Source: Comamonas testosteroni
Lineage (GTDB): Bacteria; Pseudomonadota; Gammaproteobacteria; Burkholderiales; Burkholderiaceae_C
Assembly (NCBI RefSeq): GCF_014076415.1
Contig: NZ_CP043568.1
Span: forward strand, 2,170,001 to 2,234,000
Length of the DNA stretch: 64,000 nt
Direction of reading: 5' to 3'
The notes under the pieces were generated by a model. That model was given only the letters and a program-made list of their open reading frames with translations, was not told the origin of the DNA and did not search any database. A program made the translations under genes and the position numbers. Shown piece by piece: positions 1 to 8,374 of this stretch (positions within the stretch are counted from its first letter, which is position 1; each line of letters begins with the position of its first letter).

Positions 1-2208
1 GCCGAGGAGACTGTGCTGTCGGCGGCTGTCCCGGACTCGGAGCAGGATGCCGCAGAAGCGCCAGAGGATGCGAAGGCCGCGACGCTGGCCGATATGCAGG
101 ACGGTGACGAGCATGAGTTGCAGTTGGACCTTCCGGCACCGGCCCCTCAACATCTGCACCGCGATCCGCTGGACTGGCTGGCCCATGCCGCAGGCTTTGA
201 CGATGGTGAGAGTTGGTGGAACCGTCTGGTCGAGGAGCGAGGTGACAGCGAAGCACTGTTTGAAAGCATTGGCGAGGTGATGACGGCAGCGCGCGAAGAG
301 CTGGCCAAGGACGGCGAGCATTGGCGCGGCGAGGAATACATGAAGCGCGAAGCACTGCGCGAAGCCTATATGCGCCAGTGCATTCGCGAGGCGATCAAGG
401 CCGGTCACCAGCGCATTGCCGTGGTCTGCGGTGCCTGGCATGTGCCGGCGCTCAAGGCCAGCGTGACGGCCAAGGCCGACAGTGCCCTGCTCAAAGGCCT
501 GCCCAAGGCCAAGGTGATGGCGACCTGGGCCCCCTGGACTTACCGCAACCTGGCCAGCAGCAGCGGCTACGGCGCGGGCGTGACTTCCCCAGGCTGGTAC
601 CAGCATTTGTGGCAGTGCTATCAGCCGCCCCCGGATTTGGAGTCAGATCAGCCTCAAACTATTGATGGTAAAGCGCAAGCAGCTATCAAAAACGAGATTT
701 CTCCAGCCACGCTGCGCACGGCGGGCTGGCTGACGCGCGTGGCCCATCTGCTGCGCGACAAGGATCTGGATTGCTCCAGCGCTCACATCATCGAGGCCAC
801 GCGGCTGTCCGAGAGTCTGGCGGCGCTGCGCGGCCAGCCCATGCCCGGCCTGGAGGAAATCAACGAGGCCATAGTCACCGTGATCTGCATGGGCGAGGAC
901 GCTTCGCTCAGATTGATCGACGAGGAACTGACCGTCGGTCATGTGCTGGGCCAGGTGCCTGCCGATGTTCCCCAGGTGCCGCTGCAGCGCGATATCGAGC
1001 AGCAGCAGAAGTCGCTGCGCCTCAAGCCCGAAGCGGCAAGCAAGTTGCTGGCGCTGGATTTGCGCAAGGACACCGATCTGGCACGCAGCCATTTTCTGCA
1101 CCGTCTGCGTCTGCTCGGCATCGACTGGGGCGTGCGCGCCACCGATGCCCAGCGCAACCGGGGCACTTTCCGCGAAAGCTGGCAACTGCAGTGGGAGCCC
1201 GAGCTGGCGGTGCGCATCATCGAGGCCAGCGTGCACGGCGCGACCGTGGCCCAGGCGGCCACGGCAAAGCTGCGCTCCAGCCTGACGCCCGAGACCTCGC
1301 TGCCCGAAATCGCGCAGGCCATCGACGATGCGTTGCTGGCCGATTTGCCGCAACTGGTCGAGGCCCTGATCGCCACGCTGGCACAGCGTGCCGCCACCAC
1401 GGGCGATGTGGCCCAGCTTCTGCAGGCCTTGCCTCCGCTGGCCAATGTCTATCGCTATGGCAGTGTGCGCCAGACGGATACGGCCCTGCTGGCCGGCGTG
1501 ATCGATTCGCTGGTGCTGCGCGCCGCCATCGGCCTGCCTGTCGCCTGCATGGCCATGGATGAGGATGCTGCGGCCGCCATGAAGACCAAGGTGCTGGCGG
1601 CGCACGAGGCACTGCGGTTGCGCACCAGCGACGGCGAGGCGCAGCAGGCGGTGGATGCCTGGCGCCTGGCACTGCGCAGCCTGGCCATGGGGGATGCTGC
1701 AGCGGCGCTGCTGCGCGGCATGGCCTGCCGTCTGCTGCTGGACGAGCAGTTGCTGGAAAGCGCTGAAATCGTGCGCCAGTTCAACCGCAATCTTTCGCTG
1801 GGTGCGGCACCTATGGATGTGGCGGCCTGGCTGGACGGTTTTCTGAACCGGCAGGCGCTGGTGCTGCTGCATGACGAGTCCATCTGGGGGGCCGTCGATG
1901 CCTGGCTCAGCGGTCTGGGCGAGGTGCAGTTTGCACAGATTCTGCCGCTGGTGCGACGCAGTTTCTCGAGCTTCAGCAATCACGAGCGGCAAAGTCTGGG
2001 CGACAAGGTCAAGCGAACGCCTGTGGGGGGCGCTGCGGCACCCGGTCCTGCGGTGGGCGCTGCGGACGATGCCGCGCCCTGGGATGAGTCGCGTGCCTTG
2101 CTGGCCTTGCCCGTGCTCAATGAGTTGCTGGGCTTGAATCTGTCTCAGGCGCTGATGGGCCAATCCCAAACAGCTACCGATTTTGATGCGGCTGCGGCCA
2201 AGGTGTGA
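1..2208 (+). CDS. DUF5682 family protein, 5'-truncated by window edge
   Basis: The reading frame is open from base 1, so the gene most likely begins upstream; a GTG at 13 is the first start-type codon inside the window but nothing marks it as the true start. About 735 residues are visible. The conserved stretch VVCGAWHVPAL near residue 137 is typical of DUF5682, a large family with a TraB/Tiki-like fold of unknown biochemical activity. The stop overlaps the GTG start of the next gene (VWA protein), so the two are translationally coupled. In other genomes DUF5682 genes lie beside MoxR-type AAA+ ATPases and VWA proteins; the ATPase would be left of this window (inference). A low-GC stretch around 654-695 resembles an interspersed repeat read through in frame. 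Family call fairly sure, function unknown. Confidence 0.8.
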   Translation, partial: AEETVLSAAVPDSEQDAAEAPEDAKAATLADMQDGDEHELQLDLPAPAPQHLHRDPLDWLAHAAGFDDGESWWNRLVEERGDSEALFESIGEVMTAAREELAKDGEHWRGEEYMKREALREAYMRQCIREAIKAGHQRIAVVCGAWHVPALKASVTAKADSALLKGLPKAKVMATWAPWTYRNLASSSGYGAGVTSPGWYQHLWQCYQPPPDLESDQPQTIDGKAQAAIKNEISPATLRTAGWLTRVAHLLRDKDLDCSSAHIIEATRLSESLAALRGQPMPGLEEINEAIVTVICMGEDASLRLIDEELTVGHVLGQVPADVPQVPLQRDIEQQQKSLRLKPEAASKLLALDLRKDTDLARSHFLHRLRLLGIDWGVRATDAQRNRGTFRESWQLQWEPELAVRIIEASVHGATVAQAATAKLRSSLTPETSLPEIAQAIDDALLADLPQLVEALIATLAQRAATTGDVAQLLQALPPLANVYRYGSVRQTDTALLAGVIDSLVLRAAIGLPVACMAMDEDAAAAMKTKVLAAHEALRLRTSDGEAQQAVDAWRLALRSLAMGDAAAALLRGMACRLLLDEQLLESAEIVRQFNRNLSLGAAPMDVAAWLDGFLNRQALVLLHDESIWGAVDAWLSGLGEVQFAQILPLVRRSFSSFSNHERQSLGDKVKRTPVGGAAAPGPAVGAADDAAPWDESRALLALPVLNELLGLNLSQALMGQSQTATDFDAAAAKV

Positions 2209-3416
2209 CGATGAAGCAGACAGCAAATTTGGCAACCGAGCCGCAACAGGAATCCGAAGAGCTGCAGCCCACCACGCGGCTGCAGCGCTGGCGCATGGTG
2301 CTGGGCAGCCCCGCTGACGCGAGTTGCGGCGGTGTTACAGGCCGCTTGCAGGAGATGGATCAGGCGCTGGCGGCCTTGTATGAGGAAGACAGCAAGCTGG
2401 CATCGCGCAGGGGCGGACGCGGCAACTCCTCACCTTCGGTGTCGCGCTGGCTGGGCGATATCCGCAAATACTTTCCGAGCCAGGTTGTGCAGGTCATGCA
2501 GCGCGATGCCATGGAGCGCCTGAATCTGCGCGAGCTGCTGCTGCAGCCCGAGATGCTGGAGAACGTGCAGCCCGATGTGCATCTGGTGGCGGACCTGATT
2601 TCGCTGGGCTCGGTGATTCCGCAGAACACCAAGGCCACTGCGCGGCTGGTGGTACGCAAGGTGGTGGACGAGCTGATGAAAAAGCTCGAGGAACCCATGC
2701 GCAGTGCCGTGGCCGGGGCATTGGACCGCAGCCAGCGCAACCGCCGCCCGCGTCATGCCGAAATCGACTGGAATCGCACCATACGCGCCAACCTGCGCCA
2801 TTGGCAGCCTGAGTACAAGACCATTGTTCCAGAGACGCTGATCGGCTATGGGCGCAAGGCGCGCCGCCCGCAGCGCGAGGTGATTCTGTGCATTGACCAG
2901 AGCGGCTCCATGGCCAATTCGGTGGTCTATTCCAGCATCTTCGGTGCGGTGATGGCCAGCCTGCCGGCCGTGGCCACCAAGCTGGTGGTGTTCGATACGG
3001 CCGTGGTCGATCTGACGGAAAAGCTCGACGACCCCGTGGATGTGCTGTTTGGCGTGCAACTGGGCGGCGGCACCGATATCAATGGTGCGGTTGGCTATTG
3101 CCAGGGGCTGATCAGCGAGCCGCGCAACAGCATTCTGGTGCTGATCTCCGACCTTTACGAGGGCGGTGTGGAGTCGGGCCTGTTGCGCCGCGCCAACGAG
3201 CTGGTGGAAGCAGGCGTGCAGTTCATCACGCTGCTGGCGCTCAGCGACGAGGGCGCACCGGCCTATGACGCGGAACTGGCGGCCAAGCTGGCAGCACTGG
3301 GCGTGCCCTCGTTTGCTTGCACTCCCGATGCGTTTCCGCAGCTCATGGCCGCGGCCATCCGCCGCGACGATGTGGCCGCCTGGGCGGCGACGCAGGGCTT
3401 CAAGACCAGCAAATAG
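2205..3416 (+). CDS. VWA domain-containing protein (CoxE-like)
   Basis: A 403-residue protein (401 if started at the ATG at 2211). The C-terminal half is a von Willebrand factor A domain with a MIDAS motif DQSGS near residue 231 and later acidic positions consistent with metal binding. The N-terminal half is helical and charged and contains a conserved RxLRxW-like segment (RANLRHW near residue 196), as seen in VWA partners of MoxR ATPases. It has no signal peptide or membrane segment, so it is probably cytosolic. It overlaps the stop of the DUF5682 gene by 4 bases. VWA proteins of this class act as adaptors for MoxR AAA+ chaperones in metal insertion or protein remodelling; the client here cannot be told from the sequence. 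Confidence 0.85.
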   Translation: MTMKQTANLATEPQQESEELQPTTRLQRWRMVLGSPADASCGGVTGRLQEMDQALAALYEEDSKLASRRGGRGNSSPSVSRWLGDIRKYFPSQVVQVMQRDAMERLNLRELLLQPEMLENVQPDVHLVADLISLGSVIPQNTKATARLVVRKVVDELMKKLEEPMRSAVAGALDRSQRNRRPRHAEIDWNRTIRANLRHWQPEYKTIVPETLIGYGRKARRPQREVILCIDQSGSMANSVVYSSIFGAVMASLPAVATKLVVFDTAVVDLTEKLDDPVDVLFGVQLGGGTDINGAVGYCQGLISEPRNSILVLISDLYEGGVESGLLRRANELVEAGVQFITLLALSDEGAPAYDAELAAKLAALGVPSFACTPDAFPQLMAAAIRRDDVAAWAATQGFKTSK

Positions 3417-3449
3417 GAAGACCGCCCGAAGAAGGCTGCTTGTTGGGGC

Positions 3450-3659
3450 TCAGTCCCGCAGATCGATACCAAGCCTGGCCAGCCTGGCAGCCATCACATC
3501 GCGGCGGCGCGCGGCCTTGGCAGCGGTTTCGCTGACCGTCGCAATGGTCTTGGGGCCTTTGCCCGCTGCGGCCTTGACCAGTTCCGCCTTCTTGGCGGCC
3601 TCTGCGGCAAGTTTGCGGTAGCTGGCAATCAGTTCGGCATGAGCGATGGCTTGAGTCAC
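3450..3659 (-). CDS. Small basic hypothetical protein
   Basis: A 69-residue, Ala/Lys/Arg-rich, helical protein with a GTG start (CAC on the plus strand at 3657-3659). GGAAA sits a few bases upstream of the start on the minus strand. It lies convergent to the VWA gene and in the gap before the DUF808 gene. No domain is recognised. Its Ala/Lys composition resembles small nucleic-acid-associated or coiled-coil proteins but this is weak. Real gene status is uncertain. Confidence 0.45.
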   Translation of the reverse strand: MTQAIAHAELIASYRKLAAEAAKKAELVKAAAGKGPKTIATVSETAAKAARRRDVMAARLARLGIDLRD

Positions 3660-3802
3660 AGGGTTTCCGTTCGATGAGGGCGCTCATTGTCGCTGCAAAG
3701 CCTTTGCCGTGCTGATTGCCTAGGCGATTGGCAACTTCCTGCCGCAGTCGCTGCACGGTTTGCAGGCATGATGATGGACATTGAAACCAACTGGGGAGTG
3801 CG

Positions 3803-4822
3803 ATGGCAGGTGCCGGCCTTTTGATGCTGCTAGACGATATTGCAAGCATGCTCGACGACGTGTCTTTGATGACCAAGACCGCTGCGGGCAAGAGCACGGC
3901 GATTCTCGATGACGTGGCCACACAGACCAAGGTGGCGGTGCAGAAGACGGCCGGCGTGCTGGGCGATGATCTGGCTCTCAATGCCGAGCAGGTCACGGGA
4001 GTGAAGGCCAACCGGGAGCTGCCAGTGGTCTGGGCGGTGGCCAAGGGTTCGTTGATGAACAAGGCCATCCTGGTGCCGGCGGCACTGTTGATCAGCGCCT
4101 TTGTGCCCTGGTTGATCACGCCTTTGCTGATGGTGGGAGGCGCTTTTCTGTGCTTTGAAGGCGTGGAAAAGATCCTTGAGCTGTTTCACAAGCACCCAGA
4201 GCATGACGCGCATGACGCCGTGGTGGATGCTGAGGAGGCGGCCCATAAAGGTGTTGCGCCTTCATCGGTGCGAGCCGCACGTGAAAAGCAGATGGACCCG
4301 ATGGAGTATGAAAAGCAGAAGGTCAAGGGGGCCGTGCGCACGGACTTTATTTTGTCGGCCGAAATCATGGCGATTGCGCTGGGTACGGTGTCTGCCAAGC
4401 CCATCTGGGAGCAGGCCTCGGTGCTGATCGCCGTGGCTCTTGCCATCACCGTGTTCGTCTACGGACTGGTGGCCGGGATCGTGCGCATGGATGACGTGGG
4501 CGGCTGGCTGATGGCCAAGGGCAGCAGCGCTGCCAAGGCCATGGGCCGTGGTCTGATTGCTTTTACCCCGTGGCTGATGCGAGGGCTGTCCATTGTGGGC
4601 ACGGCTGCCATGTTCATGGTGGGCGGTAGCTTGCTGGTGCACGGCATAGAGCCGGTCGAACATTGGATAGAGCAGGTGATCGTGCCCACGGGCGGTATTG
4701 TGGCAGCGCTGGGACCGGTGTTGGTGCATGTGGCTGTTGGGGCCGTCATTGGCGGTGCGGTAGTGGTGTGCGTGGAGTTGTGGCACAAGCTGCGGCCAGC
4801 CAGGGTGGCTCATCCGAATTGA
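3803..4822 (+). CDS. yedI: DUF808 family membrane protein (YedI-like)
   Basis: A 339-residue protein that begins MAGAGLLMLLDDIASMLDDV, the hallmark N-terminus of DUF808/YedI inner-membrane proteins, followed by the conserved GDDLALNAEQVTG segment and the central motif VWAVAKGSLMNK. Hydrophobic segments fall at about residues 90-115, 185-225 and 245-330, with several spanning the membrane. The length matches the family. The function of YedI is not established. A strong rho-independent terminator follows at 4873-4910, so the gene is probably a single-gene unit. The start ATG is the first Met of the conserved family N-terminus. Confidence 0.85.
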   Translation: MAGAGLLMLLDDIASMLDDVSLMTKTAAGKSTAILDDVATQTKVAVQKTAGVLGDDLALNAEQVTGVKANRELPVVWAVAKGSLMNKAILVPAALLISAFVPWLITPLLMVGGAFLCFEGVEKILELFHKHPEHDAHDAVVDAEEAAHKGVAPSSVRAAREKQMDPMEYEKQKVKGAVRTDFILSAEIMAIALGTVSAKPIWEQASVLIAVALAITVFVYGLVAGIVRMDDVGGWLMAKGSSAAKAMGRGLIAFTPWLMRGLSIVGTAAMFMVGGSLLVHGIEPVEHWIEQVIVPTGGIVAALGPVLVHVAVGAVIGGAVVVCVELWHKLRPARVAHPN

Positions 4823-4872
4823 CGACTACCATCACTGTTGACGCAAATTTTTGCGCTTCATCAGTATCTTGG

Positions 4873-4910
4873 GCGGACGTGGCCGATGGGCAACGTCCGC
4901 TTTTTTCTTT
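4873..4910 (+). terminator. Rho-independent terminator after DUF808 gene
   Basis: Perfect 8-bp stem GCGGACGT (4873-4880) / ACGTCCGC (4893-4900) with a 12-base loop, followed directly by TTTTTTCTTT on the plus strand. It lies about 50 bases after the yedI-like stop. Confidence 0.85.
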
Positions 4911-5025
4911 GCGGTGTTGGTGCGCGGGTTGACCTGGGACAAACCCGTGTGGCAGTGGCTTTGTTTCAATGGATGCCAAGGGATGCAAAGCATTGCACTC
5001 ACCCAATTCTTCAAGGAAAGAACCC

Positions 5026-5640
5026 ATGAAAAAGACTCTGATCGCGATTGCTGCTGTTGCCAGCGCCCTGACCGCAGGTACCGCTTTTGCCCAATCTTCG
5101 TTTGACGGCTCCAGCCCCTGGCAGGTTCGTGTGCGCGCTCTGCATCTGGACAGCGACAACGGTGGTGCTGCCGGAGACGCAGGCGTGAGCATCAACAACA
5201 AGTGGATGCCTGAGCTGGACGTGTCCTACTTCTTCACGCCCAACATCGCGGCAGAACTGGTGCTGACCTATCCTCAAAAGCATGATGTGCGCCTGAATGG
5301 CGGCAAGATCGGTTCGCTCAAGCATCTGCCCCCCACCTTGCTGGCGCAGTACCACTTCACCAACTTTGGGGCCTTCAAGCCTTATGTGGGGGCGGGCGTG
5401 AACTACACACGCTTCTCGAACGTGGACATCCTGGATGGTGCCGTGACCGTGAAGAAGAACAGCTTTGGCGGCGCGCTGCAGGTTGGCTTCGACTATGCGC
5501 TGGACAAGAACTGGTCACTGAACTTCGACATCAAGAAGGTGTATCTGGGTACCAAGGTCACAGGTGCAGGCGTGTTTGAAAACACCAAGTTCAAGGTTGA
5601 CCCATGGCTGGTGGGTGTGGGCGTGGGCTATCGCTTCTGA
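5026..5640 (+). CDS. ompW: OmpW family outer membrane protein
   Basis: 204 residues. Start chosen at ATG 5026 because AAGGAAAG lies just upstream and the protein then opens with a classic signal peptide (MKKTLIAIAAVASALTAG, cleavage after AFA). The mature part shows the OmpW pattern: WQVRVRALHL at the N-terminus, PELDVSYFFTPNIAAELVLT, HLPPTLLAQYHF and a C-terminal WLVGVGVGYRF ending in phenylalanine, as needed for BAM-dependent insertion. OmpW forms a small 8-stranded barrel with a hydrophobic channel and is linked to uptake of small hydrophobic molecules and stress. It is flanked by terminators on both sides, so it is monocistronic. Confidence 0.93.
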   Translation: MKKTLIAIAAVASALTAGTAFAQSSFDGSSPWQVRVRALHLDSDNGGAAGDAGVSINNKWMPELDVSYFFTPNIAAELVLTYPQKHDVRLNGGKIGSLKHLPPTLLAQYHFTNFGAFKPYVGAGVNYTRFSNVDILDGAVTVKKNSFGGALQVGFDYALDKNWSLNFDIKKVYLGTKVTGAGVFENTKFKVDPWLVGVGVGYRF

Positions 5641-5775
5641 TAGCTTCACGGCAAAGAGTGTTCTCGTCTGCGGCCTTCTTCCCGCAGGCGAGGCACGCAC
5701 CGCAGGCTCTGCGGTGCATCGGAGTCAGCAGGTCGGCATGGCCTGATGATTTCGGAGGCTAGGGTGTATGTTTAG

Positions 5776-5811
5776 ATCGGTATTCCGCCAGCGCGGGATA
5801 CCGATTTTTTT
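5776..5811 (+). terminator. Rho-independent terminator after ompW
   Basis: A 13-bp stem, ATCGGTATTCCGC (5776-5788) paired with GCGGGATACCGAT (5793-5805, one G-U pair), 4-base loop, followed by seven T residues (5805-5811). Strong canonical terminator for the plus-strand ompW transcript. Confidence 0.9.
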
Positions 5812-5849
5812 GCTGAATTCTTTGGCCAGTATTGACTTTGTCAGCATTG

Positions 5850-5865
5850 CTGCATGCGCATGCAG
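5850..5865. promoter_or_regulatory. Perfect 16-bp palindrome upstream of egtD
   Basis: CTGCATGCGCATGCAG is its own reverse complement. Two further matching pairs flank it after one mismatch (TT at 5847-5848, AA at 5867-5868). It lies about 130 bases before egtD and just downstream of a TTGACT hexamer, a position that would suit an operator. No regulator is identified. Confidence 0.4.
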
Positions 5866-5997
5866 TAAAAGGATCGCTGGCTTCAGTCCTACTTCTGCCG
5901 ATTGTCGGCTGCGCTAGGCTGAGGGTCTAGAGCAGGCTTGGCAGTGATGGCGCGGGCAATGGCTGCATCGCGCGATCAGCTCTTCAGGAGGATCAGC

Positions 5998-7053
5998 ATG
6001 CGCGCGACACCCGACAGGCAGGCAGCATCGATAGAGTTTGCATCACGCGCAGGGCGCATTCCATTGCCCCTGGCGTCCTCGTTGAGACCTCCACCGCTTC
6101 AGGGCGAGGGTTGCACCTTCATGGAGGCATATGCCCCCCCGACGCATCTGCGCTATGAACTGGCGCAGGGGCTGATGCAGCGGCAGGCGCAGATTTCTCC
6201 CAAGTTCCTATATGACGCGCATGGCTGCGCCCTGTTTGAGCAGATAACCGAGCTGCCCGAGTACTACCCCACAAGAACCGAGGCTGCCATCATGGCCCGC
6301 TACGACCTGGAGATCGCCCAGGCCATGGCGGGTTGCCAGGTGTTGATAGAGCTGGGAGCAGGCAATTGCGAAAAAGTGCGACGCCTGTGCCGCAGTGTGG
6401 GGCCGCAGCAGTTTCTGGGAGTGGATATTGCGGTCGAGTTTCTGCAGGCCGCCGTGGCCAGGCTGGAGCATGACTTTCCGCGACTTGCGGCTCGTGCGGT
6501 TGCAGCGGATTTCACGGGGGACTGGCATTTGCCGTCAGGTGTGCCACAGACGCGGCGTGAACTGTTCTATCCTGGCTCCTCGATCGGCAACTTTGATACG
6601 CAGCAGGCTTTGCATATGCTCGGACATATGCATTCACTTCTGGGGGGCGACGGCGGGCTGCTGATTGGCATTGATCTGCCCAAGCCGGTACCGGTTCTGA
6701 TAGCCGCTTACGACGATGGGCAGGGCGTCACAGCCGAATTCAATCTCAATGTGCTCAATCATGTGAACCGTCTGCTTGGCAGCGATTTCAATCTTCAGGA
6801 CTGGGCGCATGAGGCGCGCTTCGACAGCCAGACATCGCGGATAGAGATGCATTTGCGCGCCCGTCGCCCCGTCATGGTGTGCTGGCCTCAGGGCCTGCGC
6901 TATTTTGCTCAGGGCGAGACCATCCATACGGAGAACAGCTACAAATACCCGCTGTCCGATTTCCTCTCCATGCTGGCTTGCGCGGGATTTGCCGAACCCA
7001 GGGTCTGGACCGATGAGCAGCAATGGTTTGCCGTCATTCATGCCCATGCCTGA
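5998..7053 (+). CDS. egtD: L-histidine N(alpha)-methyltransferase EgtD
   Basis: Catalyses SAM-dependent trimethylation of histidine to hercynine, the first step of ergothioneine synthesis. Motifs visible: the SAM-binding LIELGAGNCEKVRRL, the EgtD signature YPGSSIGNF, and SRIEMHL near the C-terminus, which matches the substrate-binding Glu-Met segment of the family. Start is ambiguous. ATG 5998 has a perfect AGGAGG six bases upstream (351 aa). ATG 6121 (310 aa, weaker GAGGG site) coincides with the start of family homology. The extra 41 residues include LRPPPLQGEG, which looks like a translated interspersed repeat. The stop overlaps the egtB start, so the pair is one operon. Confidence 0.92.
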   Translation: MRATPDRQAASIEFASRAGRIPLPLASSLRPPPLQGEGCTFMEAYAPPTHLRYELAQGLMQRQAQISPKFLYDAHGCALFEQITELPEYYPTRTEAAIMARYDLEIAQAMAGCQVLIELGAGNCEKVRRLCRSVGPQQFLGVDIAVEFLQAAVARLEHDFPRLAARAVAADFTGDWHLPSGVPQTRRELFYPGSSIGNFDTQQALHMLGHMHSLLGGDGGLLIGIDLPKPVPVLIAAYDDGQGVTAEFNLNVLNHVNRLLGSDFNLQDWAHEARFDSQTSRIEMHLRARRPVMVCWPQGLRYFAQGETIHTENSYKYPLSDFLSMLACAGFAEPRVWTDEQQWFAVIHAHA

Positions 7054-8350
7054 AACCATGGCGCCTGCTGCCAGGGACTGGATAGTGCTGGCGCAGCAGT
7101 ACGAGCGGGTGAGGGCCTGCACGCAAAAGCTGGCTGCGCCCTTGTCTGCAGAAGACGCCTGCGTGCAATCCATGCCGGACGCCAGTCCTGCCAAATGGCA
7201 TCTGGCCCATACCAGCTGGTTCTTCGAAACCTTTGTACTGGCCGTGCACCAGCCAGGGCATCAGGCTTTTGACGGCAGTTTTCGCATGCTGTTCAACTCC
7301 TATTACCAGCAGGTGGGTGCACGCCATCCCAGAGCCCAGCGGGGCTTGCTGACCAGACCTGCTCTGGCGCAGGTCATGGCCTATCGCGCTGTGGTGGATG
7401 AGCAGATGCTGGCGCTGATGGCCGTCATGAAAGAGAAAAGCCCGACGACGCAGCAGGCTGTTGCTCAGCTCGTCGCATTGGGCTTGCAGCACGAGCAGCA
7501 GCATCAGGAGTTGATGCTCACCGATATCAAGCATTTGCTTTCTTGTCACCCGCTCTGGCCTGCTTATGCGTCAGATGGGATGGCAGAGGAGAATTTCATG
7601 CAGGCCTATGCTGATCTCACATGGCTGCCAGTTGAGGCGGGCATCTACAGCATAGGTCATGGTGGCGGTAGCTTTGCGTTTGACAATGAAATGCCCAGGC
7701 ACAGTGTCTATGTGCAAGCTGCGCAGATTGCATCGAGGCCCGTGAACAATGGCGAGTTTCTGCGCTTTGTGCTGGATGGCGGCTACAGTCAGCCTCAATG
7801 GTGGTTGGCCGAAGGCTGGGACTGGTGCCAGGTCCAGCAACTGAGCCACCCCTGGTACTGGAGGCAAGCTGAAGATGGTGCGCGTGATGCGGGCTGGCAG
7901 GAGTTCAGCTTGTATGGCGTGACGGCTCTGCATGCGCTGAGGCCTGCCTGCCATATCTCCTACTTCGAGGCTGATGCCTATGCGCGCTGGGCCGGTGCGC
8001 GCCTGCCGACGGAGATGGAGTGGGAGGTGGCAATGGGGGCGCATGACTGGCCTGTGTCCTCGTCTGTGGGTCATGCCAGCCTGCATCCTGAAGTCTCAGG
8101 CGATCATCATGGGGTGGCAACCGGCCAGGTCTGGGAGTGGACGCATTCGTCCTATGCCGCCTACCCGGGCTTTCGCGTGGCCGAGGGTGCCGTGGGGGAG
8201 TACAACGGGAAATTCATGGTCAACCAGTATGTGCTGCGCGGCGGCTCCTGCCTCACGCCTGCCGGTCATGCGCGGCTGACCTATCGCAACTTCTTTCCCG
8301 CAACGGCTCGCTGGCAGATGACGGGGCTGCGTCTGGCGCGCGATGCCTGA
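7046..8350 (+). CDS. egtB: Ergothioneine biosynthesis sulfoxide synthase EgtB
   Basis: Iron-dependent enzyme that couples hercynine to a cysteine-containing thiol with O2. The N-terminal DinB-like domain carries the iron ligands: WHLAH (first His) and HEQQHQE (HxxxH pair, about residues 151-157). The C-terminal FGE/sulfatase-modifying domain shows RWAGARLPTEMEWE, GQVWEWT and VLRGGSCLTPAGHARL. The 434-residue length fits EgtB. Start chosen at ATG 7046, overlapping the egtD stop by 8 bases. ATG 7040 or 7058 are alternatives and none has a strong separate ribosome binding site, consistent with translational coupling. No C-S lyase egtE is in view; it must lie elsewhere or be replaced by a general PLP enzyme. 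Confidence 0.92.
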   Translation: MPETMAPAARDWIVLAQQYERVRACTQKLAAPLSAEDACVQSMPDASPAKWHLAHTSWFFETFVLAVHQPGHQAFDGSFRMLFNSYYQQVGARHPRAQRGLLTRPALAQVMAYRAVVDEQMLALMAVMKEKSPTTQQAVAQLVALGLQHEQQHQELMLTDIKHLLSCHPLWPAYASDGMAEENFMQAYADLTWLPVEAGIYSIGHGGGSFAFDNEMPRHSVYVQAAQIASRPVNNGEFLRFVLDGGYSQPQWWLAEGWDWCQVQQLSHPWYWRQAEDGARDAGWQEFSLYGVTALHALRPACHISYFEADAYARWAGARLPTEMEWEVAMGAHDWPVSSSVGHASLHPEVSGDHHGVATGQVWEWTHSSYAAYPGFRVAEGAVGEYNGKFMVNQYVLRGGSCLTPAGHARLTYRNFFPATARWQMTGLRLARDA

Positions 8351-8374
8351 AGTCGCGCGCCAGACGCAGCCGCT

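Larger units (their letters stand above)
5641..5997. other. Intergenic region between ompW and egtD
   Basis: No gene seen. The region holds the ompW terminator (5776-5811), a TTGACT that could be a -35 box (5832-5837) and a perfect 16-bp palindrome at 5850-5865. An AGGAGG ribosome binding site (5986-5991) sits six bases before the ATG at 5998. Confidence 0.6.

Noticed and set aside
643..2235. 530-codon open frame on the minus strand
   Set aside because: It is a shadow of the DUF5682 gene in a GC-rich sequence: low-complexity His/Gln/Arg translation, no family resemblance and no ribosome binding site.
4843..4858. CGCAAATTTTTGCG hairpin before the yedI terminator
   Set aside because: A short stem with the T-run in its loop; the real terminator is the stronger one at 4873-4910.
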